Assembly: GCF_025574485.1 (NCBI RefSeq)
Contig: NZ_JAOBPO010000005.1
Span: forward strand, 1-64,000
Source: Kordiimonas aquimaris
GTDB taxonomy: Bacteria; Pseudomonadota; Alphaproteobacteria; Sphingomonadales; Kordiimonadaceae
Direction: 5' to 3'
DNA length: 64,000 nucleotides
The translations under genes were made by a program, and so were the position numbers. Shown here piece by piece: positions 49,293-57,995 of the stretch. Under the pieces are notes generated by a model. It did no database searches. It was given only the letters and a program-made list of their open reading frames with translations, and was not told the origin of the DNA. Position 1 is the first letter of the stretch. Every line of letters starts with the position of its first letter.

Positions 49293-52195
49293 CGTGACGC
49301 CTCTCTTCCCATATCCTTGACAATATCTCGGGCAATATCTTTGGCGGTTTCAGCCGCGCTGGTTTGGCCTGCTTGTTTTTGAGATTCGCTTTGTGCGGCG
49401 TGTAGATGGGCCGCCGCCGCGATCCGTGGATCACGCTCGTAAGCCTCCTGGTCGCGTCGCCGGTCGTCGCGCCAATCAAGAATATTGAGCACTTTGGCGC
49501 GCAGGTTTTCAGGTAGGCGGTCAGCGAGCAACTCGATGGTTGACGGCGTGCGGTGTTTCTCAGCGTCCTGCAAGTTCGGGGTGACGCCGCGTCCTTCCAA
49601 AGCGGATGTTTTGCCGCCCGGGTTCATTTGTACCGCCCGCTGAAACTTCTCCCGGTCTTCAGTGAAAATCTTCACAGATCGCTGCGCGCGGGTGAGCGCA
49701 ACATAGAGGGCTGTCTGGGTGATTTCACCCGCTTTTTTGGTATTGGCAATGACCCAGTTAACCGGTGTGGTTTTGCCTTGCTGCTTGTAGACGGTCAGGG
49801 CGTAGCCATGATCCCAATAAGGATGTTTTGCCAGATCCAGGTTACGCTTTACGCCGTGGTCGAAGGCGATGGTTGCCCGCTTGCCTTTAAGGCCCTCAAC
49901 GGTGCCAGTGTGGCCATTTTTGATATCCTGTTCGCCTGTGAGATTTTGCCGCCATTGAATTTTGTCACCGATAGCAAGCCTGCGCTCCTGCACATCATAA
50001 AGGGTCAAGCCGTCTTTGCGGGTCCTCGCAGGGTTAAATGCCAGTTGCACCTTCGAGCCAGCGGCGCGCAGGAAGACCGACTGCTTGGTGGTTCTTTCCA
50101 CATGCCACCGACTGTCTCGCTCAACGCCGAGCGCTTTGTTGCCCCTATGGAAAACCAGCGCATCGCCTTTTTTATAGTAGTCGGGATAGCGCAGTTGGTG
50201 CGGTGTCAGTGCTTTTGATGATAAAATATGGAAGTCGTTTTCCGCCTTGCCTATCACGCCCTCAGCTTGCAGGCGATGGCGTATCTCACTGTTGAGCGCA
50301 ATCCGGCTTGCGTTATCGAGAGCGGCTATCTGTATAGTGTCTCGGTTTTTGTGACCTATCCAGCGGTCGGCGACTTTTGCAACCAACTCGTCGGCACCGT
50401 ATGAAACAAGGCGCCTGCCAAGAATGGTAAAGGCAGCCCGCATGTTGCCGCTGCGAACGGCGTCTACAAGGTTGCGCATATTGGTGTTTTTTTGCCGGAA
50501 GCTTTTCATGATGAAAGGACCGCGCAGGCCCTGTTGGACCATCAGGGCGAACGGTTTGCCCTGATTAATCGCTTCTGCCTGCCGGGTGTCGCCGATCATA
50601 ATCACACGGCTTTTCCTCTCTCGGGCAATGTCCATCAGGCGGCTTGCCTGGCGCGTGCTGGTCATGGACGATTCGTCGACAAACAGGAGCGAGTTTCGGG
50701 AGACGTGATGGCCGCCGGTTTGCAGAAAACCGGTCAGGGTTTGCGCTCTAATGTCTGCACTGCGCCCCAAGTCAATGGCGGCGGTTGATGTGGGCGCAAG
50801 TGCCAGATGGTCGCGGCTCGGCGTTGCGGCGACGATAGTTTTGACCAGATGGGATTTGCCAGCGCCTGCGACACCGACCACCGAGACAATTCGGTCGCGG
50901 GTCCTCAGCACATAACTGGCCGCTTTTGCCTGTTCGCCGGTGAGTGAATGGGATTTTAGAATATTTGCTATTTTATCTGGGCTGGCAAGGGGGCGAACCC
51001 GGGCTCTGTGTTCGAGCAATTGCTCTGCCAGGCGCAGTTCCCAGCCCACCGACCGGTCGATTGTCCGACCGTGATACAATCGTCTGCCGCCGGTTTGCAG
51101 CGCGGTCCTATGATAGGTTTCCGCGCCGGCTGTGGCCACCAATGCTTTTTCAATGTCATCCTTGGTCACCTCGCCGACGCTGACCTTGAGGGCTTCCAAG
51201 AGGAGGTGGCCGTGTTCAAAGACGGCTTCTCGGTTCGAGAGATGATAGAGACCGTGCCGCATGGCCTCAACGGCTTGCTTTGGATCCGGTTTGTGCGGTG
51301 ATGCTTGCTCGCGCGCGTGGTCCATCAGCTGATAAAGATTTTGCATATGCGGACCGGCGCGTTCGCCCAAATCCTCAATGACCTGCTGGTGGTTAGTGAT
51401 CTCTTTGTCCGGGCGGGTAAGAAGTGTCGCGAGGGCATAGTCGGCCGCAGACGCCCAGCCATTTTCTTTGGCATAGTCTTCGATTTGCTGCCGGCGCTGC
51501 GAGAAGATACTCAATAGCTCGTCAGGCAGCCCCTTGATATCAAAGAGGCCGGTGTCGGCGGCGGTCTTAATTTCATACCCCAGTCCTTTGACGCTTGCCG
51601 CAAGCGCACTCCGGTAAATCTGCCCCGCCGCCATCTTCATGCGAAACAGCGGGTAGCTGTCGAGCGCGTACCAGGCGTCGCGTTCCTTGTCGTAGGTCAT
51701 GTTGGCAACTGGGCAGTGGGTGTGTAGATGTGGGTCGAGTGACCGGGAGAAAAATTCGGTGAACTCTGCCGCCACAAAGTTACCGGTGGCGCGGTGTTCA
51801 AGTGTCCCGTCTTCAGCCCGCACGCGCACATGCGCATAGCTTTCCATAAAACCGAGGGCGTCCCCGACTGCTTCCATATGGGCTGTGACAAGCCGACTGT
51901 CAGCACCGAGTGCTGCCAGAATGCTGACAGTTTTGGGGGCATTGAAGGTCAGGTCCCAACCGGGATGATGATTGGCGGTTGTCTCGCGCCATCCGGCCCG
52001 ATGCCCGCTCGGCAGGTTGCCCTCAAGTATTACCTTAAAATCATTGGAGTCGACTTTGCCTTCAAGGCCGAGTGCGGCAGCACCTGAGCCTGCCCATACG
52101 CTGGGCTCGTCTCCGCCTTTGGTGTAATAATCGCCTTTGACATAATAGCGGGTAGCAACGGTCGGCGAGGCTTTGATGGGGCTCATGGATAGCAT
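49289..52195 (-). CDS. traI: MobF-family conjugative relaxase/helicase TraI (TrwC-like)
   Basis: 968 aa, close to TrwC (966) and much shorter than F TraI (1756). N-terminal relaxase: catalytic tyrosine candidates Tyr17/Tyr18 in ATRYYVKGDYY, and the three-histidine metal site SLDPHLHTHCPVANMT (His156, 158, 160). SF1B helicase: Walker A VVGVAGAGKSHLVKT (about residue 445), LLFVDESSMTS, and the RecD2-type end YALTVYKQQGKT and YVALTRAQ. It would nick oriT, stay covalently attached to the 5' end and unwind the strand for TraD. An alternative ATG is at 52186. Confidence 0.95.
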   Translation of the reverse strand: MLSMSPIKASPTVATRYYVKGDYYTKGGDEPSVWAGSGAAALGLEGKVDSNDFKVILEGNLPSGHRAGWRETTANHHPGWDLTFNAPKTVSILAALGADSRLVTAHMEAVGDALGFMESYAHVRVRAEDGTLEHRATGNFVAAEFTEFFSRSLDPHLHTHCPVANMTYDKERDAWYALDSYPLFRMKMAAGQIYRSALAASVKGLGYEIKTAADTGLFDIKGLPDELLSIFSQRRQQIEDYAKENGWASAADYALATLLTRPDKEITNHQQVIEDLGERAGPHMQNLYQLMDHAREQASPHKPDPKQAVEAMRHGLYHLSNREAVFEHGHLLLEALKVSVGEVTKDDIEKALVATAGAETYHRTALQTGGRRLYHGRTIDRSVGWELRLAEQLLEHRARVRPLASPDKIANILKSHSLTGEQAKAASYVLRTRDRIVSVVGVAGAGKSHLVKTIVAATPSRDHLALAPTSTAAIDLGRSADIRAQTLTGFLQTGGHHVSRNSLLFVDESSMTSTRQASRLMDIARERKSRVIMIGDTRQAEAINQGKPFALMVQQGLRGPFIMKSFRQKNTNMRNLVDAVRSGNMRAAFTILGRRLVSYGADELVAKVADRWIGHKNRDTIQIAALDNASRIALNSEIRHRLQAEGVIGKAENDFHILSSKALTPHQLRYPDYYKKGDALVFHRGNKALGVERDSRWHVERTTKQSVFLRAAGSKVQLAFNPARTRKDGLTLYDVQERRLAIGDKIQWRQNLTGEQDIKNGHTGTVEGLKGKRATIAFDHGVKRNLDLAKHPYWDHGYALTVYKQQGKTTPVNWVIANTKKAGEITQTALYVALTRAQRSVKIFTEDREKFQRAVQMNPGGKTSALEGRGVTPNLQDAEKHRTPSTIELLADRLPENLRAKVLNILDWRDDRRRDQEAYERDPRIAAAAHLHAAQSESQKQAGQTSAAETAKDIARDIVKDMGREASR

Positions 52196-52198
52196 TGC

Positions 52199-54316
52199 TT
52201 AGGACCCTTCGCATTCTGGAAGCCCGCCTTTACCGGCTTTTGTGGGTTGGGCGCTGGAGGATTGGGGGGTGGTTGGTTTTGCCGTCGGATCAAAAATCTG
52301 TTCAAATTCGATTTTGTTGTTTCCGTTGGCAGACGACCGACTTAATCGGTCTGAGGCTGCATGGCTTTTTGAGCGGCCTTTTTTCTGGCCCTTTTGCTGG
52401 TTTTGGCGTCGGCGCAGATGTTGTTTTTGCGGTTTTTTACCGGAGCCCCCTTCAAGCGCTAACTCTCCGCTGGATACTGCCGGACCTTGTGGTTGTCGCG
52501 GGGCGGCTTGATGACTGCTTTGCTGGCCATTGGACACATCGGTAAGCGGCACAATAGTGTCAGTCGGGAAACGCTCAGCGGTCTGTTCGATGACCAGTTG
52601 CTGCGACACATGAGGGATATAGGCAGCCGCGATTTCGGGGCGGGGTTTATAGCTGAGCTGGATCGGGACTGTTGGCAAGCCTGAACCCATTGACAGGAAA
52701 TATTGGAACTTCTCCAATGCACGGATTTCGCTCGCTAATACCAGCGGCCTGAGGGTGCGGTTGATGTTGGCGGTTCGTCCGTCGCGGAGCTGGGTCACAC
52801 CGTAAGAGATGCCTTCATTGGTTTCCGCCACTTCGGTTTTACCCAGTGCCCGTTCAGCCCATTCTGCTGTCTCCACATCGTTGGCCCGGAAAATACAGTG
52901 GATAGCGCAGCCACCTGAGAGCGCTGCCGCTGTTCGGTCATCATAAATCTTCTCAAGGATAGGTTTCGACTGATAGCCGATCAGGCCGCAGCCACCGTAT
53001 TTGGGCGCATGGGTGAGGGCTTTGGCGAGCGAGGGAACCGCCTGCATCGAGGTCAGTTCATCAACGGCGTACCATATGCGCCGATCGAGATTTTCGGGCA
53101 AGGACAAGATCGCCGAAACCGCAATGTCGACCCATAAGCTAATCAGGGGGCGCACTGTGTCAATGTGCGCCTCGTTGGTAGAAATAAACAGCCAGCTATC
53201 ATCACTTTCACCGGCAACCCACTCGCGGATCGAGAAGGGCGTACCGCTGGTGCGCAAGTAATTGAAGGCTTTCAGGTAGGTTGCCAGATGGGACATGATC
53301 GAGGCTGCGGTTTTATCCTGGCCGAATGCACTGGTGGCCTCGGTGCCCGCGAGGAACTTCGCTACTTCATTGGCGTTTTGTTGCAGACCCCAGAAGAGAA
53401 GGTCGCTTAAATTGGGATTGTCGACCAGGGCGGCAATCTTGCGGGCGAGGGCGACATAAACTGTACGGGCTGCTTTCGGCCAAAAGTCTTCCATCGACTT
53501 ATCGTCCGGGATCAAGCTTACCGCCTGTTGCTCAAAATGGGCGGGCTCGTACGCATCATACCAGGGGCGCCACTCTGCAGATCGTTCATCCATCGGGTTG
53601 AGGATGGTGTCGATCCCCTCGCGGTAAAAGTGCCGCGTGAACAGACCGCCGTAATCATAGACAATAGCGCGCTGACCTGCGGCCCGGACTTCCTCGAGGA
53701 TGGCGCTGATCTGAACAGACTTGCCGGTACGCGGTGCCCCGATCATGGCGATATTGGTGGGTTCCATCTCGGCAGGAAGCCGGATACCGCCCAGCGAAAC
53801 CGTGCCGCGCTTGCCGACTTTCTTAAGTGCTTTGGCAAGATCACCGGTGGTCCCGAGCTGAGCGCCGCGTACATGAAAGTCGCGGCCCTGACGGCGGCCA
53901 TTCAGGTAAAAGAACAAGAGTACCAACAGAAGAATGAGCGAGCTCAAAGCTGAGCCGACCTTGACTCCAACCAGGCTCGCCTGGCCCGCCTTCAACCACA
54001 CCTTCTTTGCCATGGTTGAACGTAGATATTTGCCAGTGTAAAGCTTGTAGGTCTTGCCGTTTTTGTCGACAAAGTCGATAGCGCTTTCGGGGCCAAAGAA
54101 AGCGGCTTTAGCGCCTGCGGTGACCCAGCGCTGCATCACATAGCGGTCATGCTCGGACGTTTTGTTGTAGACTTGCCAGCCAGCGAGCAGTGCGACAATG
54201 ATCAGCCCGGCGATAACGGTTTGCTTCAGGCTTTGCAGCATCATTTGCCATTCGTGGATTGTGGTTTGCGCACCGCGTATGAAGGTGGACAGGGGGGTGT
54301 TGAAGAAGTTCGCCAT
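52199..54316 (-). CDS. traD: Type IV coupling protein TraD
   Basis: 705 aa from the ATG at 54316. Two membrane helices (TVIAGLIIVALLAGWQV, and VGSALSSLILLLVLLFFYL), then the VirD4/TraD ATPase: Walker A GAPRTGKS at about residue 193-200 and Walker B in RRIWYAVDELTSM. A long disordered, basic, Gln-rich tail (last 110 residues) probably recruits substrates. It links the relaxosome to the secretion channel. It overlaps the RHH gene by one base (TGATG), and traI starts 3 bp after its stop. Confidence 0.94.
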   Translation of the reverse strand: MANFFNTPLSTFIRGAQTTIHEWQMMLQSLKQTVIAGLIIVALLAGWQVYNKTSEHDRYVMQRWVTAGAKAAFFGPESAIDFVDKNGKTYKLYTGKYLRSTMAKKVWLKAGQASLVGVKVGSALSSLILLLVLLFFYLNGRRQGRDFHVRGAQLGTTGDLAKALKKVGKRGTVSLGGIRLPAEMEPTNIAMIGAPRTGKSVQISAILEEVRAAGQRAIVYDYGGLFTRHFYREGIDTILNPMDERSAEWRPWYDAYEPAHFEQQAVSLIPDDKSMEDFWPKAARTVYVALARKIAALVDNPNLSDLLFWGLQQNANEVAKFLAGTEATSAFGQDKTAASIMSHLATYLKAFNYLRTSGTPFSIREWVAGESDDSWLFISTNEAHIDTVRPLISLWVDIAVSAILSLPENLDRRIWYAVDELTSMQAVPSLAKALTHAPKYGGCGLIGYQSKPILEKIYDDRTAAALSGGCAIHCIFRANDVETAEWAERALGKTEVAETNEGISYGVTQLRDGRTANINRTLRPLVLASEIRALEKFQYFLSMGSGLPTVPIQLSYKPRPEIAAAYIPHVSQQLVIEQTAERFPTDTIVPLTDVSNGQQSSHQAAPRQPQGPAVSSGELALEGGSGKKPQKQHLRRRQNQQKGQKKGRSKSHAASDRLSRSSANGNNKIEFEQIFDPTAKPTTPQSSSAQPTKAGKGGLPECEGS

Positions 54317-54636
54317 CACACGCTCCCGTCAAATTGTCTGTCGGCAGACGGAATGCGGGAGGCCAGATAGGCATCGGTGCGCTCTAGGAGAATGTCGGTT
54401 GTGTCCTTATCGACGCCTTCAGCGAGGAAGCGGATCAGGACGAGGGCGCGGGTAACGTCTTCAAAATTGGCTTGAATGAGAGGCAGGAGATTGCTGTCAG
54501 CATCCTCAACACCGTCGAAGTAACGGTTGATAAGCGAGCGAGCAAGCGCTGATGGGTTTGTGTTCTGTGCCTCGGCAAGTGCGGTGAGCCTGTCGCGGGT
54601 TTCTGTGGACACTTTGACAGAAAGCGGCACTAACAT
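54316..54636 (-). CDS. Ribbon-helix-helix accessory protein of the relaxosome
   Basis: 106 aa. N-terminal RHH pattern LVPLSVKVSTETRDRLTALAEAQNTNPSALARSLINRYF, then a helical oligomerisation tail. Position at the head of the traD-traI operon, next to the CGGTAT repeats, is that of TrwA/TraY-type oriT-binding proteins that also repress the operon. The family link is structural; sequence identity is not evident. Confidence 0.8.
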   Translation of the reverse strand: MLVPLSVKVSTETRDRLTALAEAQNTNPSALARSLINRYFDGVEDADSNLLPLIQANFEDVTRALVLIRFLAEGVDKDTTDILLERTDAYLASRIPSADRQFDGSV

Positions 54637-54880
54637 GATTATCCTTCTTTCGAAGGTCCATGCCGTTCTTTTCGAGCAAGATCATTAAAACACAACCAAT
54701 ACATGAGTTCAAACTTTTTGTTCTCGGTATTCCACATACCGCTATTAGGGCATTGAAGACATTGGATTCTTTTTGATTTCGGTATTCCAAGAGTGCCCGG
54801 TATACTGAACATAGATTCTTAACGTCATATAACTCTATGAAACATATAGCTAAAAAAGAACGCAGTTTGTGCATCAGGTG
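54637..54880. promoter_or_regulatory. Candidate oriT / relaxosome protein binding region
   Basis: CGGTAT half-sites occur at 54725-54730 (with an inverted ATACCG at 54736-54741, 5-nt loop), 54780-54785 and 54798-54803. The first two share the longer phrase CGGTATTCCA. The region is AT-rich, non-coding, and lies just upstream of the RHH-traD-traI operon. Such sites could serve as oriT with its accessory-protein boxes, as the operon's operator, or both. The nick site cannot be read. Confidence 0.55.
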
Positions 54881-55002
54881 TGTTCACTTTTTTCGCAGGC
54901 GGCTCGGCGCTTGCGCTACCTGCTCACAAAAGGGCGGTGTTCACACTATGTACATCTAATCTTCTATACCGTGTATTGCGCAAAACAGAGAAAGGAATAA
55001 CC

Positions 55003-55221
55003 GTGCCGCGCAATCGCACCCAAAGTCTCATCATTCCCCTTGAAAAACACTGCAAACCAGTCGCCGACATTGTTTCCCGCAAAGAGGCGCAAACTAATTC
55101 GGTTGGTGCGCGGTTTGTTGCCAAACTCGGGGATAATTTGGCCCCGAAAGATGCGGTCACGGTCACTGATTTTATGGCCCTGCACAGGCCGGAAAAATCT
55201 ATCTCGACGCTCTTCCGCTAG
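55003..55221 (+). CDS. Small conserved-looking protein of unknown function
   Basis: 72 aa from the GTG at 55003, with AAAGGAA upstream. Reads VPRNRTQSLIIPLEKHCKPVADI, then FVAKLGDNLAPKDAVTVTDFMALHRP. Neutral, soluble, no motif recognised. It lies between the oriT-like region and the GntR-type gene, 7 bp before the latter, so the two are probably cotranscribed. Confidence 0.5.
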   Translation: MPRNRTQSLIIPLEKHCKPVADIVSRKEAQTNSVGARFVAKLGDNLAPKDAVTVTDFMALHRPEKSISTLFR

Positions 55222-55228
55222 CGCACGA

Positions 55229-55867
55229 ATGGGTAGCGGTCAAGACCAGAAAAAGCACCTTGTCGAGGCTATTATTGCCGATATTGATAAGGGCATCTTC
55301 AAGCCCGGAGAACAGCTGTCCCAGCGCCGCCTTCACGCCCTTTATGGCTGCGGTCGCTGGGTGGCGATGAAGGTTCTTGAAGAACTGGAAGCAAGCGGCT
55401 GGCTCGACTTGGCGGAAGACGGCACCCGCACGATTGCTGAGACGAGCGCAGGTACGTTGATGCAGGCTGTGGAACTGCGGGCACTGCTTGAAGTGTATGC
55501 GGTGAAGAAGCTGGTTCCGATGATTACAGCGCCTTTCCTCAAGCGTCTGCACACGCTCAATCATCAGATGTGGCAGGCCTGTCTCGACGGCGAATACGAC
55601 CATGTGGCACGGCTCAACCGGGAGTTCCACCAATGTATGGTCGAGTCCGTCGACGAGGGGCCCTTGTCGCGGCAGTTGGGCCAGCTTTACCAGCTTAAAG
55701 GCTTCTATGATGTGGCCAACTTTAGCCATGAGGAACAGGTTTTCAAATCATACGGCGAGCATGCCGCCATCATCGATGCCTTGGAGACTGGTGACCTCAC
55801 TCGCTTGTGCTATCTGGTCCGCCTTCATGTGATCGATAACGCAGAAGATTGGTTCGGTAAGGCGTAG
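55229..55867 (+). CDS. GntR-family regulator (FCD type)
   Basis: 212 aa from the ATG at 55229. N-terminal winged helix (HLVEAIIADIDKGIFKPGEQLSQRRLHALYG, then GRWVAMKVLEELEASGWL), with LSQRRL in place of the common LSE-LA. A C-terminal FCD-like helical ligand domain contains LNREFHQCMVESV and YGEHAAIIDALETGD (with His residues for metal). Ligand unknown. It may control the transfer or maintenance genes. Confidence 0.85.
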   Translation: MGSGQDQKKHLVEAIIADIDKGIFKPGEQLSQRRLHALYGCGRWVAMKVLEELEASGWLDLAEDGTRTIAETSAGTLMQAVELRALLEVYAVKKLVPMITAPFLKRLHTLNHQMWQACLDGEYDHVARLNREFHQCMVESVDEGPLSRQLGQLYQLKGFYDVANFSHEEQVFKSYGEHAAIIDALETGDLTRLCYLVRLHVIDNAEDWFGKA

Positions 55868-55869
55868 GC

Positions 55870-56271
55870 TCAGTCGCGGGAAGTGGTGATGATCAGCACT
55901 GACATCGGCAGAAACACAAGTGCAGCAATCAGCGCGATAATACGGGACAGGTCAAGCGCCAGCCCCAAGCCCAGATAGCCGATAACCGACAGGGCGATAT
56001 AGCCAAAACCATTGAGCAAAAGTGCGCCCAACAGGATAAGCACGGACTTGGTGCGGCTATATTGGCTCAAGCGCACCAACACGGCGTCAAAGCCCGCGCG
56101 GGCAAGTGAACGACCGTAAACGACCGCGCCGATGACGATAGCAACCACGCCGCCGATCACCGACCACTCAGCTGCTCGGATCGCCACCACAATCAAAACC
56201 CCAGCGATAAACAAAAGGCCGCCGCTTTTGATGCAGGTTTTAATCGATGTCAGGTAAAAGCGTTCCATCAT
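55870..56271 (-). CDS. Small integral membrane protein
   Basis: 133 aa with three to four transmembrane helices (GGLLFIAGVLIVVAIRAA, VIGGVVAIVIGAVVYG, VLILLGALLLNGFGYIALSVIGYLGLGLAL, LIAALVFLPMSVLII). No family recognised. Convergent with the GntR-type gene, 2 bp apart. Could belong to the transfer or exclusion apparatus, but nothing in the sequence shows this. Confidence 0.65.
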   Translation of the reverse strand: MMERFYLTSIKTCIKSGGLLFIAGVLIVVAIRAAEWSVIGGVVAIVIGAVVYGRSLARAGFDAVLVRLSQYSRTKSVLILLGALLLNGFGYIALSVIGYLGLGLALDLSRIIALIAALVFLPMSVLIITTSRD

Positions 56272-56373
56272 GCCCTTATACTATATTATGCGCAGAGAGG
56301 CGATAGGGGGCCTTGTCTCTTGGGATTAATGCCCCGGCACCGGAGTGCCGAGGCTAGGGCTTTTATACCGGAT

Positions 56374-56694
56374 TTAGTCTGCCGGATTCCAAATCACCGC
56401 GAAGACATCAGGATCATCTTGACCAGCGGCCTGACCCAAGTTTGCATAAAGCTTGCGCTGACCAAACTCGGGGGCGGCAAACGAGAGCGAAACACCCTCT
56501 TTGCCGGAGCGTTCACCTTTCCTGATCCAGCCTGCACCGATTTCAGCGCGGCCCGCAAACACGCGGTAATCAGGTTGAGTGTCGTGGCTTTTGTCGCTGT
56601 TTGGCACAACTTCAATATCGGCCTCAATTGACAGGGTTTTGAGTTGGCCTTTGTAGCCGTTTCCCTGACGTTTCACATATCCAATAGCAGTCAT
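56374..56694 (-). CDS. DUF736-family protein
   Basis: 106 aa, full-length DUF736: AIGYVKRQGNGYKGQLKTLSIEADIEVVPN, DYRVFAGRAEIGAGWIRK and RKLYANLGQAAG. The family is widespread on alphaproteobacterial plasmids and ICEs, often next to transfer genes; its function is unknown. A large stem-loop (56773-56824) lies in its upstream region. Confidence 0.93.
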   Translation of the reverse strand: MTAIGYVKRQGNGYKGQLKTLSIEADIEVVPNSDKSHDTQPDYRVFAGRAEIGAGWIRKGERSGKEGVSLSFAAPEFGQRKLYANLGQAAGQDDPDVFAVIWNPAD

Positions 56695-57264
56695 CGTTCA
56701 TCTCCTTATTGTTGCCCGGAGGGCCAATCCCTCGGCGCAAGCCTGACCGATTACAGAGGGTTGCGGGCTGAACAGCGCCCTGAACGCCTTACGCGGAAAA
56801 AAGACACAAATGTTCAGGGCGCTGCTTGACCCCGAGGCGGGATTATTTTGATGCGCGAGGAACCTCTTTAGAGGTGGGGAAAATAACCACGGCGACGGGT
56901 TTTGGCCCGTGTTCGTCAGTGATAGGTCATCAAGGCGGGGCAGAGGGATTGGTACTGTGGGCTAAATATTAGATCGGATGAATTGACTGTGTTTGGACCT
57001 GTGCTACCCATCACAGCGGCTGCGACAAAGCCATGCCATAGCGTACCGTGTGCATGAAGGCCCACCAATTGAAAACAAAGCCAACGCCCGGAACAATCGA
57101 CCTTGGTACCGGCCATATTGTTGGTGTGCTGATGATTGCAGGTTGTTGAACGGGCCATGTATGAAATAGGCAGAGGCGTGTTACGGAGGCCAAAACTGAC
57201 CCCTAGTGACTAGTGGTCGATATAGTGGGGGCGGGCATTTCTTCGGCGCGGTATGTTCTTATCT
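56695..57264. other. Non-coding region with a large stem-loop
   Basis: No ORF with family features. Antisense frames of 60 and 80 codons exist at 57011-57193 and 56916-57158, but neither is convincing. The stem-loop at 56773-56824 and a CTAGTGACTAGTGG palindrome near 57202 stand out. It may hold a leader RNA for DUF736 or a replication/transfer site. Confidence 0.4.
56773..56824. repeat. Perfect 13-bp inverted repeat with a 26-nt loop
   Basis: CAGCGCCCTGAAC at 56773-56785 pairs fully with GTTCAGGGCGCTG at 56812-56824. There is no T tract next to it, so it is not a simple terminator. It lies 78-130 bp upstream of the DUF736 start, in its presumed leader. Confidence 0.75.
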
Positions 57265-57531
57265 TTAGCTGTATGGTCTGGATAAAGCTCTACGAACCAT
57301 ATCTGGTTCACGGGCTATCACTCTAAGATACGCTTTCGCGGCACCGTCCGGTTCTGCGCGATTTTGCTCCCAATCCCGCAACGTACCGATGGCTATATGA
57401 AACTGGGCTGCAAATTCATGTTGATTAAGCTTTAATGCTCTGCGGATTATTTTAGCCTGCGGCGTTCTTTTCATCCGTTGTAAATCATCATTACTTAATG
57501 GCATATTATCAAGATCACTTGTTTTGTTCAT
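57265..57531 (-). CDS. XRE-type antitoxin paired with BrnT
   Basis: 88 aa. HTH in TPQAKIIRRALKLNQHEFAAQFHIAIGTLRDWEQNRAEPDGAAKAYLRVI, the HigA/XRE antitoxin pattern. Overlaps the toxin gene by 17 bp on its 5' side. In BrnTA systems the antitoxin is often an RHH-type BrnA; an HTH partner is a known but less common alternative. Confidence 0.82.
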   Translation of the reverse strand: MNKTSDLDNMPLSNDDLQRMKRTPQAKIIRRALKLNQHEFAAQFHIAIGTLRDWEQNRAEPDGAAKAYLRVIAREPDMVRRALSRPYS

Positions 57532-57799
57532 GGTAAAATCGCCGTTCGTTAGCTTCTGCTCTTCGAGCAGATATTATTCGATTTTTGTCGTTCCGTTCTG
57601 TATAGACAACAACGAGTAAAGTGACCGCTGCCATCCCAATAAGGATATAACGATCCTCGTTATAATTCTCCCTATCATCCAAGAGTTCAATTGCAAACGG
57701 ATCACTAAATACCGAAAGGGCTTGTTCAAAAGTAACGCCATGCTTTTCAGCATTTGACGTGGCTTTCTCATCATCCCATTCAAAGTGTTCATCTATCAT
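57515..57799 (-). CDS. brnT: BrnT-family toxin
   Basis: 94 aa, RelE-fold ribonuclease toxin. Family motifs: FEWDDEKATSNAEKHGVTFEQALSVFSDP, then RYILIG, VVYTERNDKNRIISARRAEANERRFYHE. The catalytic Arg/Glu positions in RIISARRA are present. It is the first gene of a leftward toxin-antitoxin pair, likely stabilising the element. Confidence 0.92.
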   Translation of the reverse strand: MIDEHFEWDDEKATSNAEKHGVTFEQALSVFSDPFAIELLDDRENYNEDRYILIGMAAVTLLVVVYTERNDKNRIISARRAEANERRFYHEQNK

Positions 57800-57995
57800 G
57801 ATATACGGGATACCCGTAGTTTGTCAAGAAATCCAGATTAATAGCCATATTAACTGTCAGAGTAATAGAAAGCCTACCCACAAATGCTAATGGTACGCTA
57901 CTTCAAAACCTCATCATTGTTGAGCATTCGCCCGCCGTCTAAGTCGAAAAGATACTATGAGGCGATTTTTTGGACCGCCTCACGCGGTTTTTTGC

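Noticed and set aside
56916-57193. Two overlapping leftward frames of 80 and 60 codons
   Set aside because: Neither has a ribosome site or family features. The region is better explained as non-coding.
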